Part shown: one piece after another, positions 6,186-12,933 of the stretch
Numbering within the stretch: the stretch's first letter is position 1
Layout: each line of letters starts with the position of its first letter
Assembly: GCA_031273985.1 (NCBI GenBank)
Contig: JAISQV010000006.1
Location: 1-14,196, forward strand
Length of the DNA stretch: 14,196 bases
Direction of reading: 5' to 3'
Source of the DNA: Spirochaetaceae bacterium
GTDB lineage: Bacteria; Spirochaetota; Spirochaetia; Treponematales; Breznakiellaceae
Notes under the pieces: generated by a model
What the model was told of the DNA's origin: nothing
The model's database searches: none
What the model saw: the letters and a program-made list of their open reading frames with translations, nothing else
Made by a program: the position numbers and the translations under genes

Positions 6186-7733
6186 CTAGTCATTCACCGC
6201 GGCTTTTTCAGGCTCGCCGGGAAGGGGTACATACTTGATATAGCTAAAGGGATCCTTTTCGTACCATTCCTTTTTGAAGGGAAGCGGTACGTTCTTTGAG
6301 ATTTGCCGGTTAAATTCACTGTTGCGGAGTTTCTGCGCCAGCCGCCGGGCAATTTCAAAGACCCCGGTATAGCCGCAGTAATTAAACTGGGGCCCGAAGA
6401 GGGGCAGCAACGGGAGGCCGTGGCGGGAAGCTATGTTGTTGCCCCCCGTATGCGCCACCAGAATGTCGGGCTTTATTTTCGAGATGATGTTGGAGGATTC
6501 AAAGGGCTGGTTGGTGGCGACACTGAAAAGTACATCGTCAATGTCGTGGAGGGCTTCAAAGATGGGCTCCACAAAGCGGTCGTAATGGTGCGCCTTAAAG
6601 CCCACAACTTCCATGCCCAGGTCCTGAATCACTTCCGCCGTGGCCACGATGCGGACTTCCCCGCCGAGGAGGTAGACCCGCTTGCCGGCAAGGGTCTCGC
6701 GGTAGGGTTCCAGCGCCTCGTCAAGTTCCCGGTTTTCCTGGCTGATAAAATTTTCCGCCTCCTTTTCTATGCCGAAATGGGCGGCCACGAGGCGCAGCCA
6801 GCGGTCGGTGTTTTTCCTGCCTATGGGGATGGTGTCCACCACAAAGGGGATGTTGTACTTGGTCTGGAGGTGCTCCACAAAATAGTCGTCGTGGGTGCCG
6901 CAGAGGCTCACGTTGAGGCTTGTTTCCAGGGCGTATTGAAAATCCTCCGGTTCCGCATAGCAGGGGATGAAGGTAACTTCCAGCCCCAGAGCCTCCAGGA
7001 TGCGGCGGAATTCGGTTTCATCGAAACGGCTCATGGAGCCCACGTTGAGGATGTTGACCTTGCGGCTTCTCCGGTAGCGTTCCTGCTGGAGGGCCTCCTC
7101 CTGCTCCCACACCGGCACTTTCCGGTCCGGGTAGCGGATGTACTTTTTCAGGATGCCGTGATACACGGCGTCGTAGGCGGTGGCCATGAGTTTGGTCTTG
7201 AAACCTTCGCAGTGTATGGGCACGAGAATCGCCGCAACCTGGGTTTGCAGGTCCTGAAGGATGCTGTCTATGTCGTCCCCGATGAGGGCCGGAACGCAGC
7301 TGTTCGCCACGATGATGGACTCCGGGCGGAATTCCTGGTCCGCAAAGAGTACCGCTTCCCGCAGTTTCTTTTCGCCGCCGCCTATGACATCGGGCTCGTC
7401 CAGGTTGGTGGAAAGCCAGATGAGGCCCTCGGCGTTGGGGTCGCGGACCCGTTTCATGTCCCGGTTTCCCCCGTAGTTGCCTATGGAGCAGATTCCGCAG
7501 CCCACGGGCCCGTGCATGATCACCACGGCGTTCCTGATGGAATTGAGGATCCCCAGGCTCAGGGTAAACTGGCAGCCCTGGGCTTCGCTGAATTTGCGGG
7601 AGGCCAGGTTGGTGCAGCCGTTTGCAAGGGCCCGGTCGCAGGTTCTGACCTGCCGGCAGGTGCCGCCGAAGGCAATGGCGGCCTTGAGCCTGTCTTCACG
7701 GGAAGGCGCCGATTTAGCTTCTAAAAAATCCAT
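6186..7733 (-). CDS. NifD-like catalytic subunit of a group IV nitrogenase-like enzyme (MarD-like)
   Basis: The 515-residue protein would form the catalytic half with the NifK-like subunit. Alignment by eye to NifD places the three P-cluster cysteines at Cys54 (EAQGC), Cys79 (HGPVGCG) and Cys146 (ANSCVPALIGDD). The cofactor cysteine (Cys275 of Azotobacter NifD) corresponds to Cys278 in SLCGTH. The region matching the FeMo-cofactor histidine (His442) reads LPLFGPQFNYCGYTG (443-457) with no histidine; the nearest candidate is Cys453. The N terminus has three further cysteines (26, 32, 40). The enzyme is cytoplasmic and oxygen-sensitive. The ATG at 7733 follows AGGAG by 8 nt and lies 17 bp after the NifK-like gene. 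The substrate is inferred to be a small organic sulfur compound, not N2. Confidence 0.87.
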   Translation of the reverse strand: MDFLEAKSAPSREDRLKAAIAFGGTCRQVRTCDRALANGCTNLASRKFSEAQGCQFTLSLGILNSIRNAVVIMHGPVGCGICSIGNYGGNRDMKRVRDPNAEGLIWLSTNLDEPDVIGGGEKKLREAVLFADQEFRPESIIVANSCVPALIGDDIDSILQDLQTQVAAILVPIHCEGFKTKLMATAYDAVYHGILKKYIRYPDRKVPVWEQEEALQQERYRRSRKVNILNVGSMSRFDETEFRRILEALGLEVTFIPCYAEPEDFQYALETSLNVSLCGTHDDYFVEHLQTKYNIPFVVDTIPIGRKNTDRWLRLVAAHFGIEKEAENFISQENRELDEALEPYRETLAGKRVYLLGGEVRIVATAEVIQDLGMEVVGFKAHHYDRFVEPIFEALHDIDDVLFSVATNQPFESSNIISKIKPDILVAHTGGNNIASRHGLPLLPLFGPQFNYCGYTGVFEIARRLAQKLRNSEFNRQISKNVPLPFKKEWYEKDPFSYIKYVPLPGEPEKAAVND

Positions 7734-7750
7734 ACTCGACTCTCCTAAAA

Positions 7751-9091
7751 TTACCTGGATGATACCAGGAAGGTCAGCGCATCTTCAGCGAAGGAGAGCC
7801 CCCCGCTGAAACCGGCGTAGGCGCGGTTCATCACACAACGGCCCGTGAGGGGGAAGCTTACCGGAATGAGGGGGTAGCCAAATTCCGTCGAAAGGTCCCG
7901 CTCGAAGGTGCTGCCTATGATGACCGTAGGATTCATGGCGTCATAATACCGGCTGTTGCGGTTCCTGGGCCATACCTCCCTAAGGTACTTCTTCACCGAT
8001 GAGGCATCGGTATCAAAAAACACCGCCGGGTTAAGCCCGGAATTGAGGTCCTTGAACCTGGAAGCCACGTATTCCCGCTTCTCGCCCTCGACAACATCCG
8101 TTACCACCACAAGGCCCGGAATCCATCCCAGCTCATCGGAAATGAAGCGGGTAATCGCCGGGGCATAGTTGGAATCCCCCAGGACTATGGCGTAGCGCTG
8201 CAGGTCCGCATCGTTGTAAATATCGGCAACCCGGGAAAAGTAATCGTAGTAGACCGCCTTTTCCTGGGCTATTACCTTCTCAACCTTCGCCTGCTCAAGG
8301 GAAAGGGCTATGCCCACATCCCGCAGGAAAGCTTCCCCCGCCAGGGCGCCCACGGGGAAGGGCGTTACGAGGTAGGGTATGCCGTGGACCTCCTTAAAGT
8401 ATTGGGCGCTTTCTATGCCGGCATTGTTGGAGGCCACGATGTTGAGGGCCGCGGCTCCGGCGTTTCTTACATTGTCCAGCGTTTCACCCTCGCCGAAAAA
8501 GGTGTTTACCTTGAGGCCCAGTTTTTCAAGGAGCCGCTTCAGCTCCCGCAAATTACCCTTCCAGAAAACATCCTGGGCGGGCACTATGCCAAAGAGGTTC
8601 ACCGTCAGGGCTTCTTTCTTTTCCTGCAGGGGAATGTAGTTCGCGATAAGCCCCTTGAGGATGAGCTCGTAGCCGGTGAAGGCGTTGCCCTTGAAGCTCG
8701 GCGTCGGGATGCCCAGTACCGGTTTCCCTTCGCGGGCGTACTCCGAGGTTATGCTCACCGTATCGTCGCCTATCATATCAACCATACAGCCCGTTACCAC
8801 CACGTAGAGATCGCCGTCCACTATCTCCAGGGTCGATTCTATCTGCTCCCGGAGCCGGCCTTCGCCGCCGAAAACCACATCCCGCTCCACCACGTTGGAG
8901 CTGGGCAGGGCGTTCCCGCCGCAGTAGCCGCCCCCCAGGTAGCCCGCGCCGGCATTGAGCGCAGTGTTTATGTTGCCGCCGCAGCCTGCGGAGCCGTGGA
9001 TGATGGCAACCGTGCGGGGCATGGCCTGAAGGGTACCCACGGCGCCTCCCAGGGCGCAGGTGTACCGCGGCCTGTCAATAAATTTGGTCAT
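7751..9091 (-). CDS. NifK-like subunit of a group IV nitrogenase-like enzyme (MarK-like)
   Basis: The 446-residue protein is shorter than NifK (about 520), mainly at the N terminus. The P-cluster ligands correspond to Cys12 (YTCALGG), Cys37 (HGSAGCGG) and Cys102 (VTGCMVDMIGDD). VVFGGEGRL at 72-80 and the later TPSFKGNAFTGYELILKGL match the NifK pattern TPSFxGSxxTG, which separates it from NifD. Cys57 in GGGYCGG is extra. It should pair with the NifD-like protein and help hold the P-type cluster. The ATG at 9091 is preceded by AAGGAG, with an 11-bp gap after the NifB-like gene. In this operon K precedes D and H comes last, the reverse of the classical nifHDK order. Confidence 0.86.
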   Translation of the reverse strand: MTKFIDRPRYTCALGGAVGTLQAMPRTVAIIHGSAGCGGNINTALNAGAGYLGGGYCGGNALPSSNVVERDVVFGGEGRLREQIESTLEIVDGDLYVVVTGCMVDMIGDDTVSITSEYAREGKPVLGIPTPSFKGNAFTGYELILKGLIANYIPLQEKKEALTVNLFGIVPAQDVFWKGNLRELKRLLEKLGLKVNTFFGEGETLDNVRNAGAAALNIVASNNAGIESAQYFKEVHGIPYLVTPFPVGALAGEAFLRDVGIALSLEQAKVEKVIAQEKAVYYDYFSRVADIYNDADLQRYAIVLGDSNYAPAITRFISDELGWIPGLVVVTDVVEGEKREYVASRFKDLNSGLNPAVFFDTDASSVKKYLREVWPRNRNSRYYDAMNPTVIIGSTFERDLSTEFGYPLIPVSFPLTGRCVMNRAYAGFSGGLSFAEDALTFLVSSR

Positions 9092-9102
9092 TGACCTTCT
9101 CC

Positions 9103-10020
9103 TTATCCATGTGAAAATGTTTCCTCCACGGAAACACGCTGTTCTTCATCACCGTAAACCAGGGAGGAAATATCCCCCCGTCCGGGAATGCCTATGGCAT
9201 CGGCGCGGCAGTGCTGGCAGTGCCGGAAGACCGGCAGGAAACGCTCCGCTTCCCTCCGGGCCCCGTCCAGGATAGTACAATCCGGGCTTTCGTGACCGGC
9301 AAATTCATGCTGGGGAATGAGGGGGATGATGTTGATGATCGAGGCCCCCAGGCCGCCCGCCGTTTCCGCGATGGCGGCAATGTGTTCATCGTTCACGCCG
9401 GGGATCAGCACAATGTTGATCTTGATCACCAGCCCCAACTCAGCGGCTTTTTTGATTCCCCGCTTCTGGGCCTCTATCAAAATGGAGGCCCCCTCGACGC
9501 CGGAGTATGCTTTTCCGTCGTAGATCACCGCAGAGCATATCCTGTCCAGGATCACCGGGTCCACGGCGTTCACCGTTACCGTCAGGGTTTTTACCCCCAC
9601 CCGGTGCAGGTCCCCGGCGTAACGCTCCAGGAGGAGCCCGTTGGTGGAGAGGCAGTTGATCAGACCGGGATACTCCCGGTGAAGAATCTCAAAGGTTGCT
9701 ATGGCGTGATGCGTCGCCAGGGTGTCACCGGGGCCCGCGATGCCCGCCACGGTGATCTCCGGGCAGAGCTCCAGGGACCGCCTCACCAAGTCAACGGCGT
9801 CTTTTGGTTCCAGGAGCTTCGCGCTTACCCCCGGCCGGTTTTCAAATTTATTGAAGGACCGCCTGCAAAACCGGCACTGTATGTTGCACCTCGGGCTCAC
9901 CGGCAGGTGTATCCTTCCCCGGTTGGCGTTGGCCTCCCCGGAAAAGCAGGGATGCTGCAGCGAAGACTTGAGGGCGGCCAGAGGCGTGGAATTATGGGGG
10001 CGTTCCGCGGTACCTACCAT
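9103..10020 (-). CDS. NifB-like radical SAM cofactor maturase (MarB-like)
   Basis: The 305-residue protein is of the compact, methanogen-type NifB length without a NifX domain. It likely fuses two [4Fe-4S] clusters and inserts carbon from SAM to make an 8-iron cofactor precursor. Seen are HPCFS with Cys25, RIHLPVSP with His38, the radical SAM triad Cys45-x3-Cys49-x2-Cys52, ENRPGV at 60-65, VAGIAGPGDT at 91-100, CLSTNGL with Cys123, and the C-terminal HCQHCRADAIG with Cys268/Cys271. The usual NifB segment DCxNESRPGV lacks its cysteine here (FNKFENRPGV). The ATG at 10020 is chosen over a longer reading to 10281, because the extra 87 residues lie inside cysK and look random. It begins 1 bp after the cysK stop codon. 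Confidence 0.88.
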   Translation of the reverse strand: MVGTAERPHNSTPLAALKSSLQHPCFSGEANANRGRIHLPVSPRCNIQCRFCRRSFNKFENRPGVSAKLLEPKDAVDLVRRSLELCPEITVAGIAGPGDTLATHHAIATFEILHREYPGLINCLSTNGLLLERYAGDLHRVGVKTLTVTVNAVDPVILDRICSAVIYDGKAYSGVEGASILIEAQKRGIKKAAELGLVIKINIVLIPGVNDEHIAAIAETAGGLGASIINIIPLIPQHEFAGHESPDCTILDGARREAERFLPVFRHCQHCRADAIGIPGRGDISSLVYGDEEQRVSVEETFSHG

Positions 10021-10021
10021 G

Positions 10022-10969
10022 TTACACCGGCCTTTCCAGCGGATCGAAGAGCGCCGTCGACAGGTAACGCTCCCCCGTATCCGGGAGAAGCACCACCACG
10101 GTCTTGCCTTCGAATTCCGGCCTCTTGGCAACCTGGGTCGCAGCGAAGGCCGCCGCCCCGGAAGATATGCCCACCAGGAGCCCCTCCCGGGCCGCGAGAC
10201 GCTGGGCGCTGTAGAAGGCCTCCTCGGTGCGCACCTTAAAGACCTCGTCGTAAACCCCGGTGCTGAGCACCCTGGGCACAAAGCCCGCGCCTATGCCCTG
10301 AATCTTGTGCGGCCCCGCGGCGGAGCCGGAAAGCACCGCCGAATCGTAGGGCTCCACCGCTATCACCCGGACGGCGGGATTCTGCTCCTTGAGGTATTCC
10401 CCCGCGCCGGTAACGGTACCGCCGGTTCCCACCCCGGCGATAAAGGCCGCTACGGCCCCTTCGGTATCGCGCCAAATTTCAGGCCCCGTGGTCTTCCGGT
10501 GAATCTCCGGGTTGGCGGGATTGTCGAACTGCTGGGGAACGTAGGCCCCCTCAATCTGGGCCTTGAGTTCTTCGGCCTTCCGCACCGCCCCCTTCATGCC
10601 GTCCTTGCCCGGGGTAAGCACCAGTTCCGCGTTCAGGGCCGCCAGCAGTTTCCGGCGCTCAACACTCATGCTGTCCGGCATCACCAGGATTATCCGGTAA
10701 CCCTTGGACGCGGCCACGAAGGCCAGCCCCACGCCGGTGTTCCCGCTGGTGGGCTCGATAATAACGCTGTCTTTCGTAAGAAGGCCCTTCGCCTCGGCGT
10801 CTTCGATCATGGCCAGGGCTATACGGTCCTTCACGCTGCCCGCGGGGTTAAAGTATTCCAGCTTCGCCACCAGGGTGCCCCGCAGGCCAAGCCCTTCGGC
10901 GTAACCCTGGAGCTCAAGCAGCGGCGTGTTTCCTATAAGCTCCGTTAATTTTTTCGCTATCTTAGCCAT
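10022..10969 (-). CDS. cysK: Cysteine synthase (O-acetylserine sulfhydrylase A)
   Basis: The 315-residue PLP enzyme is of normal CysK length and makes cysteine from O-acetylserine and sulfide in the cytoplasm. The PLP lysine is Lys47 in NPAGSVKDR, the substrate loop is TSGNTG at 74-79, and the phosphate-binding loop is GVGTGGT at 179-185. GIGAGFVP near the C terminus is also typical. The start is the ATG at 10969, preceded by GGAGGA 3 nt away; an in-frame start at 10999 has no site. It is the first gene of the nitrogenase-like operon and overlaps the spacing for the NifB-like gene, implying coupled translation. It may fix sulfide, or possibly methanethiol, released by the reductase. An O-acetylhomoserine-type substrate cannot be ruled out by eye. 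Confidence 0.93.
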   Translation of the reverse strand: MAKIAKKLTELIGNTPLLELQGYAEGLGLRGTLVAKLEYFNPAGSVKDRIALAMIEDAEAKGLLTKDSVIIEPTSGNTGVGLAFVAASKGYRIILVMPDSMSVERRKLLAALNAELVLTPGKDGMKGAVRKAEELKAQIEGAYVPQQFDNPANPEIHRKTTGPEIWRDTEGAVAAFIAGVGTGGTVTGAGEYLKEQNPAVRVIAVEPYDSAVLSGSAAGPHKIQGIGAGFVPRVLSTGVYDEVFKVRTEEAFYSAQRLAAREGLLVGISSGAAAFAATQVAKRPEFEGKTVVVLLPDTGERYLSTALFDPLERPV

Positions 10970-10997
10970 TATTCCTCCTCCCGAAATGGGGGCCTTC

Positions 10998-11043
10998 AAA
11001 AAATGATCCGCGGCCCGCAGGACAATTCCCGCAGCCGCGGATC
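10998..11043 (-). terminator. Intrinsic terminator or attenuator between the ABC importer and cysK
   Basis: On the minus strand GATCCGCGGC (11043-11034) pairs perfectly with GCCGCGGATC (11014-11005). An inner stem (GCGGGA with TCCTGC, one G-U pair) extends it. The stem is followed, after CA-type bases, by TTTTTT (11003-10998). It lies 33 bp past the binding-protein stop codon and 29 bp before the cysK start. It can end the importer transcript or set a reduced read-through into cysK and the nitrogenase-like genes. I find no convincing separate promoter for cysK. Confidence 0.85.
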
Positions 11044-11075
11044 CACCCCGCTTTTTTGTTCAAAGAGAACCGTTG

Positions 11076-12098
11076 TCAGTGCAAAGTGTCGGGAACCCCC
11101 GGCAGGCGGAGAAAGGTATCCCGCGTCAGGGCCGCAGCGTCCACGGAAGCCTCCACCAGCCCTATGCGCTGGAGGTCCCGGGCGTTCCGCGCAATGGCCG
11201 TTTCCGCCTCGCTCACGGAGGCGCGGAAATCATAGGTCCTGAGTATGGCGGCGTTTACCGCGGGCTCCCCCGCCACATAACGCCGTTCCGCCATGAGCCG
11301 GGCCGTCTCCTCGGGATTTTCCTGCACAAAATTAGCCGCCCGCTGTATGGCCCTGGTGAATCTCGCCAGCGTCGCCGGGTACCTCTGCGCTATCGCGGTG
11401 GAAGCCACGACAACGCAGCAAAATTCATTTTTCAGGTAGTCATCGGTGGCGGAATTGATGATCACCCGGCCCTTGCCCTCGCTTTCCACGATATAGGCGG
11501 TGGGATCATTGATGGCGATGGCGTCAACCAGGCCCCGCTCCAGGGCGAGGGGCAGGTCCGAGGCGGGGAAGATCACCCATTCAACCTCAAGGTTATCCGC
11601 GCTGACCCCTATGCCCAGTTCCGCCAGATAGCGCTGGGTAATGACCGTGCCGCTGGCATTCATGCTGCTGGTGCCTATCCTCTTGCCCCGGAGATCCACG
11701 GGCCGCCTAATCGGCGAATTCGGGCTCACCAACACCTTGATACAACCCGTATGAATACCCAGCGTAACCTTTACATCCAGCCCGTTGGCGATGGGTTGAA
11801 TAAGCGTGGCAAGCAGGTTATTTACCGCATCGATCTGCCCGGTAACGAGAAGCTGCGGCCCCTGGCCGGAATCGATGCGGACCACTTCATAGTTGAGCCC
11901 CTCCTCCTCGTAGTAGCCCAATTCCTGGGCAATAAAAAACGGAGCGGAACAGAGACCCGCCGTAATGCCGTAGCCTATTTTTAGAACATAATCCTCTTCC
12001 GCTACCGCGGCGGATCCTTCGCCCTGACCCTTTGCATAGGCGCCGAACAGCACCGCACACATCAAGGCGGTCAAAAGAATTCCCTTCTTTACACTCAT
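11076..12098 (-). CDS. ABC importer periplasmic binding protein (SsuA/TauA/NMT1-like)
   Basis: The 340-residue protein has an N-terminal Sec signal (MSVKKGILLTALMCAVLFGA) with likely cleavage after AYA at 22. No standard lipobox is seen. The mature part has the type II periplasmic fold pattern of the THI5/SsuA group: LKIGYG, PFFIAQELGYYEEEGL, VTGQIDA, DLRGKRIGTSS and the later LERGLVDAIAI. It should capture a small organic solute and deliver it to the partner permease. The family covers alkanesulfonates, taurine, pyrimidines and riboflavin-like ligands, so the ligand is not certain. The ATG at 12098 is chosen for its GGGAG site and fit to the signal peptide; a start at 12143 would overlap the ATPase stop codon. 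The link to cysK and the nitrogenase-like genes favours an organosulfur ligand. Confidence 0.88.
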   Translation of the reverse strand: MSVKKGILLTALMCAVLFGAYAKGQGEGSAAVAEEDYVLKIGYGITAGLCSAPFFIAQELGYYEEEGLNYEVVRIDSGQGPQLLVTGQIDAVNNLLATLIQPIANGLDVKVTLGIHTGCIKVLVSPNSPIRRPVDLRGKRIGTSSMNASGTVITQRYLAELGIGVSADNLEVEWVIFPASDLPLALERGLVDAIAINDPTAYIVESEGKGRVIINSATDDYLKNEFCCVVVASTAIAQRYPATLARFTRAIQRAANFVQENPEETARLMAERRYVAGEPAVNAAILRTYDFRASVSEAETAIARNARDLQRIGLVEASVDAAALTRDTFLRLPGVPDTLH

Positions 12099-12139
12099 GC
12101 TTCTCCCCCAATATGGTTTTTTCCGCCCAGGGCGGATTA

Positions 12140-12931
12140 TCACAAATTGTACTCTGGCTCCTGCCGGGAACCGGCGAAATGCAGAATCTGCAGTATCTTG
12201 GCCCGGAGGTCCAGAAAATCGGGATCGTCCCTCCGGCGGGGGCGTCCGATTTCAACATCGATAATCTTCTCAATCTTTGCGGGCCGGGCGGACATGACCA
12301 CGATACGCTCCGCCATATAGATCGCCTCGTCCACATCGTGGGTCACCATGATCGTCGTCATCCTGCGATCTTCCCAAATCTTGAGAATCTCGTCCTGCAT
12401 ATTCATGCGGGTAAAGGCGTCCAGGGCGCCCAGCGGCTCGTCCAGAAGCAGGGCCCTGGGGTTGTTGATCAGCGCCCTGGCAAGGGCTGCCCGCTGGGCC
12501 ATGCCGCCGGAAAGATGATGGGGGTAGGATTTCTCGAAACCCTCAAGCCCCACCAGGCGGAAAAATTCCGGAATATTATGCTTTTCCGCCCGGTACACCC
12601 CCCGCGCGCGGAGCCCGAAGGCAATATTTTCGTAGATCGTTTTCCAGGGAAAAAGCGTAGGGTCCTGAAAGACCAGCCCCCGCTCGTAACCGGGCTTGTG
12701 CACATCCTCCCCGTCCAGCTCTATGCTCCCGCTGTCCGGGTCGTTAAGCCCGGCGATGAGCCTGAGCAGCGTGGACTTGCCGCAGCCCGAAGGCCCGATG
12801 AGGGAAACAAATTCCCCGCTCCTGAAATCCAGGTTTATGTGGTTCAGCACCGTAATGTCCGCCGCGTCGGGCTGGGGAAAAGTCTTGGTAATATCCCGGA
12901 TCCTCAGGACCCCCCGGTTCGCCGTTTCCAT
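12140..12931 (-). CDS. ABC importer ATPase (SsuB/TauB-like)
   Basis: The 263-residue protein is a complete nucleotide-binding subunit: Walker A GPSGCGKST at 46-54, Q-loop Gln89 in VFQDPTLFPW, signature LSGGM at 140-144, Walker B ALLLDEP at 160-166 and switch His198 in MVTHD. The Q-loop TLFPW is typical of the nitrate/sulfonate/taurine importer ATPases. It drives uptake by the adjacent permease at the inner face of the membrane. The ATG at 12931 is preferred because AGGTGG lies 6 nt upstream; a GTG at 12940 has no site. The coding start follows the permease stop codon by 2 bp. Confidence 0.92.
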   Translation of the reverse strand: METANRGVLRIRDITKTFPQPDAADITVLNHINLDFRSGEFVSLIGPSGCGKSTLLRLIAGLNDPDSGSIELDGEDVHKPGYERGLVFQDPTLFPWKTIYENIAFGLRARGVYRAEKHNIPEFFRLVGLEGFEKSYPHHLSGGMAQRAALARALINNPRALLLDEPLGALDAFTRMNMQDEILKIWEDRRMTTIMVTHDVDEAIYMAERIVVMSARPAKIEKIIDVEIGRPRRRDDPDFLDLRAKILQILHFAGSRQEPEYNL

Positions 12932-12933
12932 GC

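Noticed and set aside
6303..7724. Long plus-strand open frame opposite the NifD-like gene
   Set aside because: The minus strand carries well-conserved nitrogenase motifs; the opposite frame is a codon-bias shadow.
5290..9091. A true nitrogen-fixing nitrogenase
   Set aside because: No nifE, nifN or nifV, the cofactor histidine seems absent, subunit sizes are atypical, and the context is sulfur metabolism. It is not fully excluded, since some group IV carriers have been claimed to fix nitrogen.
5290..9091. Protochlorophyllide/chlorophyllide reductase or the CfbCD F430 enzyme
   Set aside because: A dedicated NifB-like maturase and a conserved cofactor cysteine argue against BchLNB, and two distinct D/K subunits argue against CfbCD. 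No tetrapyrrole genes are near.
10021..10281. An 87-residue N-terminal extension of the NifB-like protein
   Set aside because: It lies wholly inside cysK in another frame, is Arg/Pro-rich without family similarity, and the ATG at 10020 gives the normal compact NifB length.
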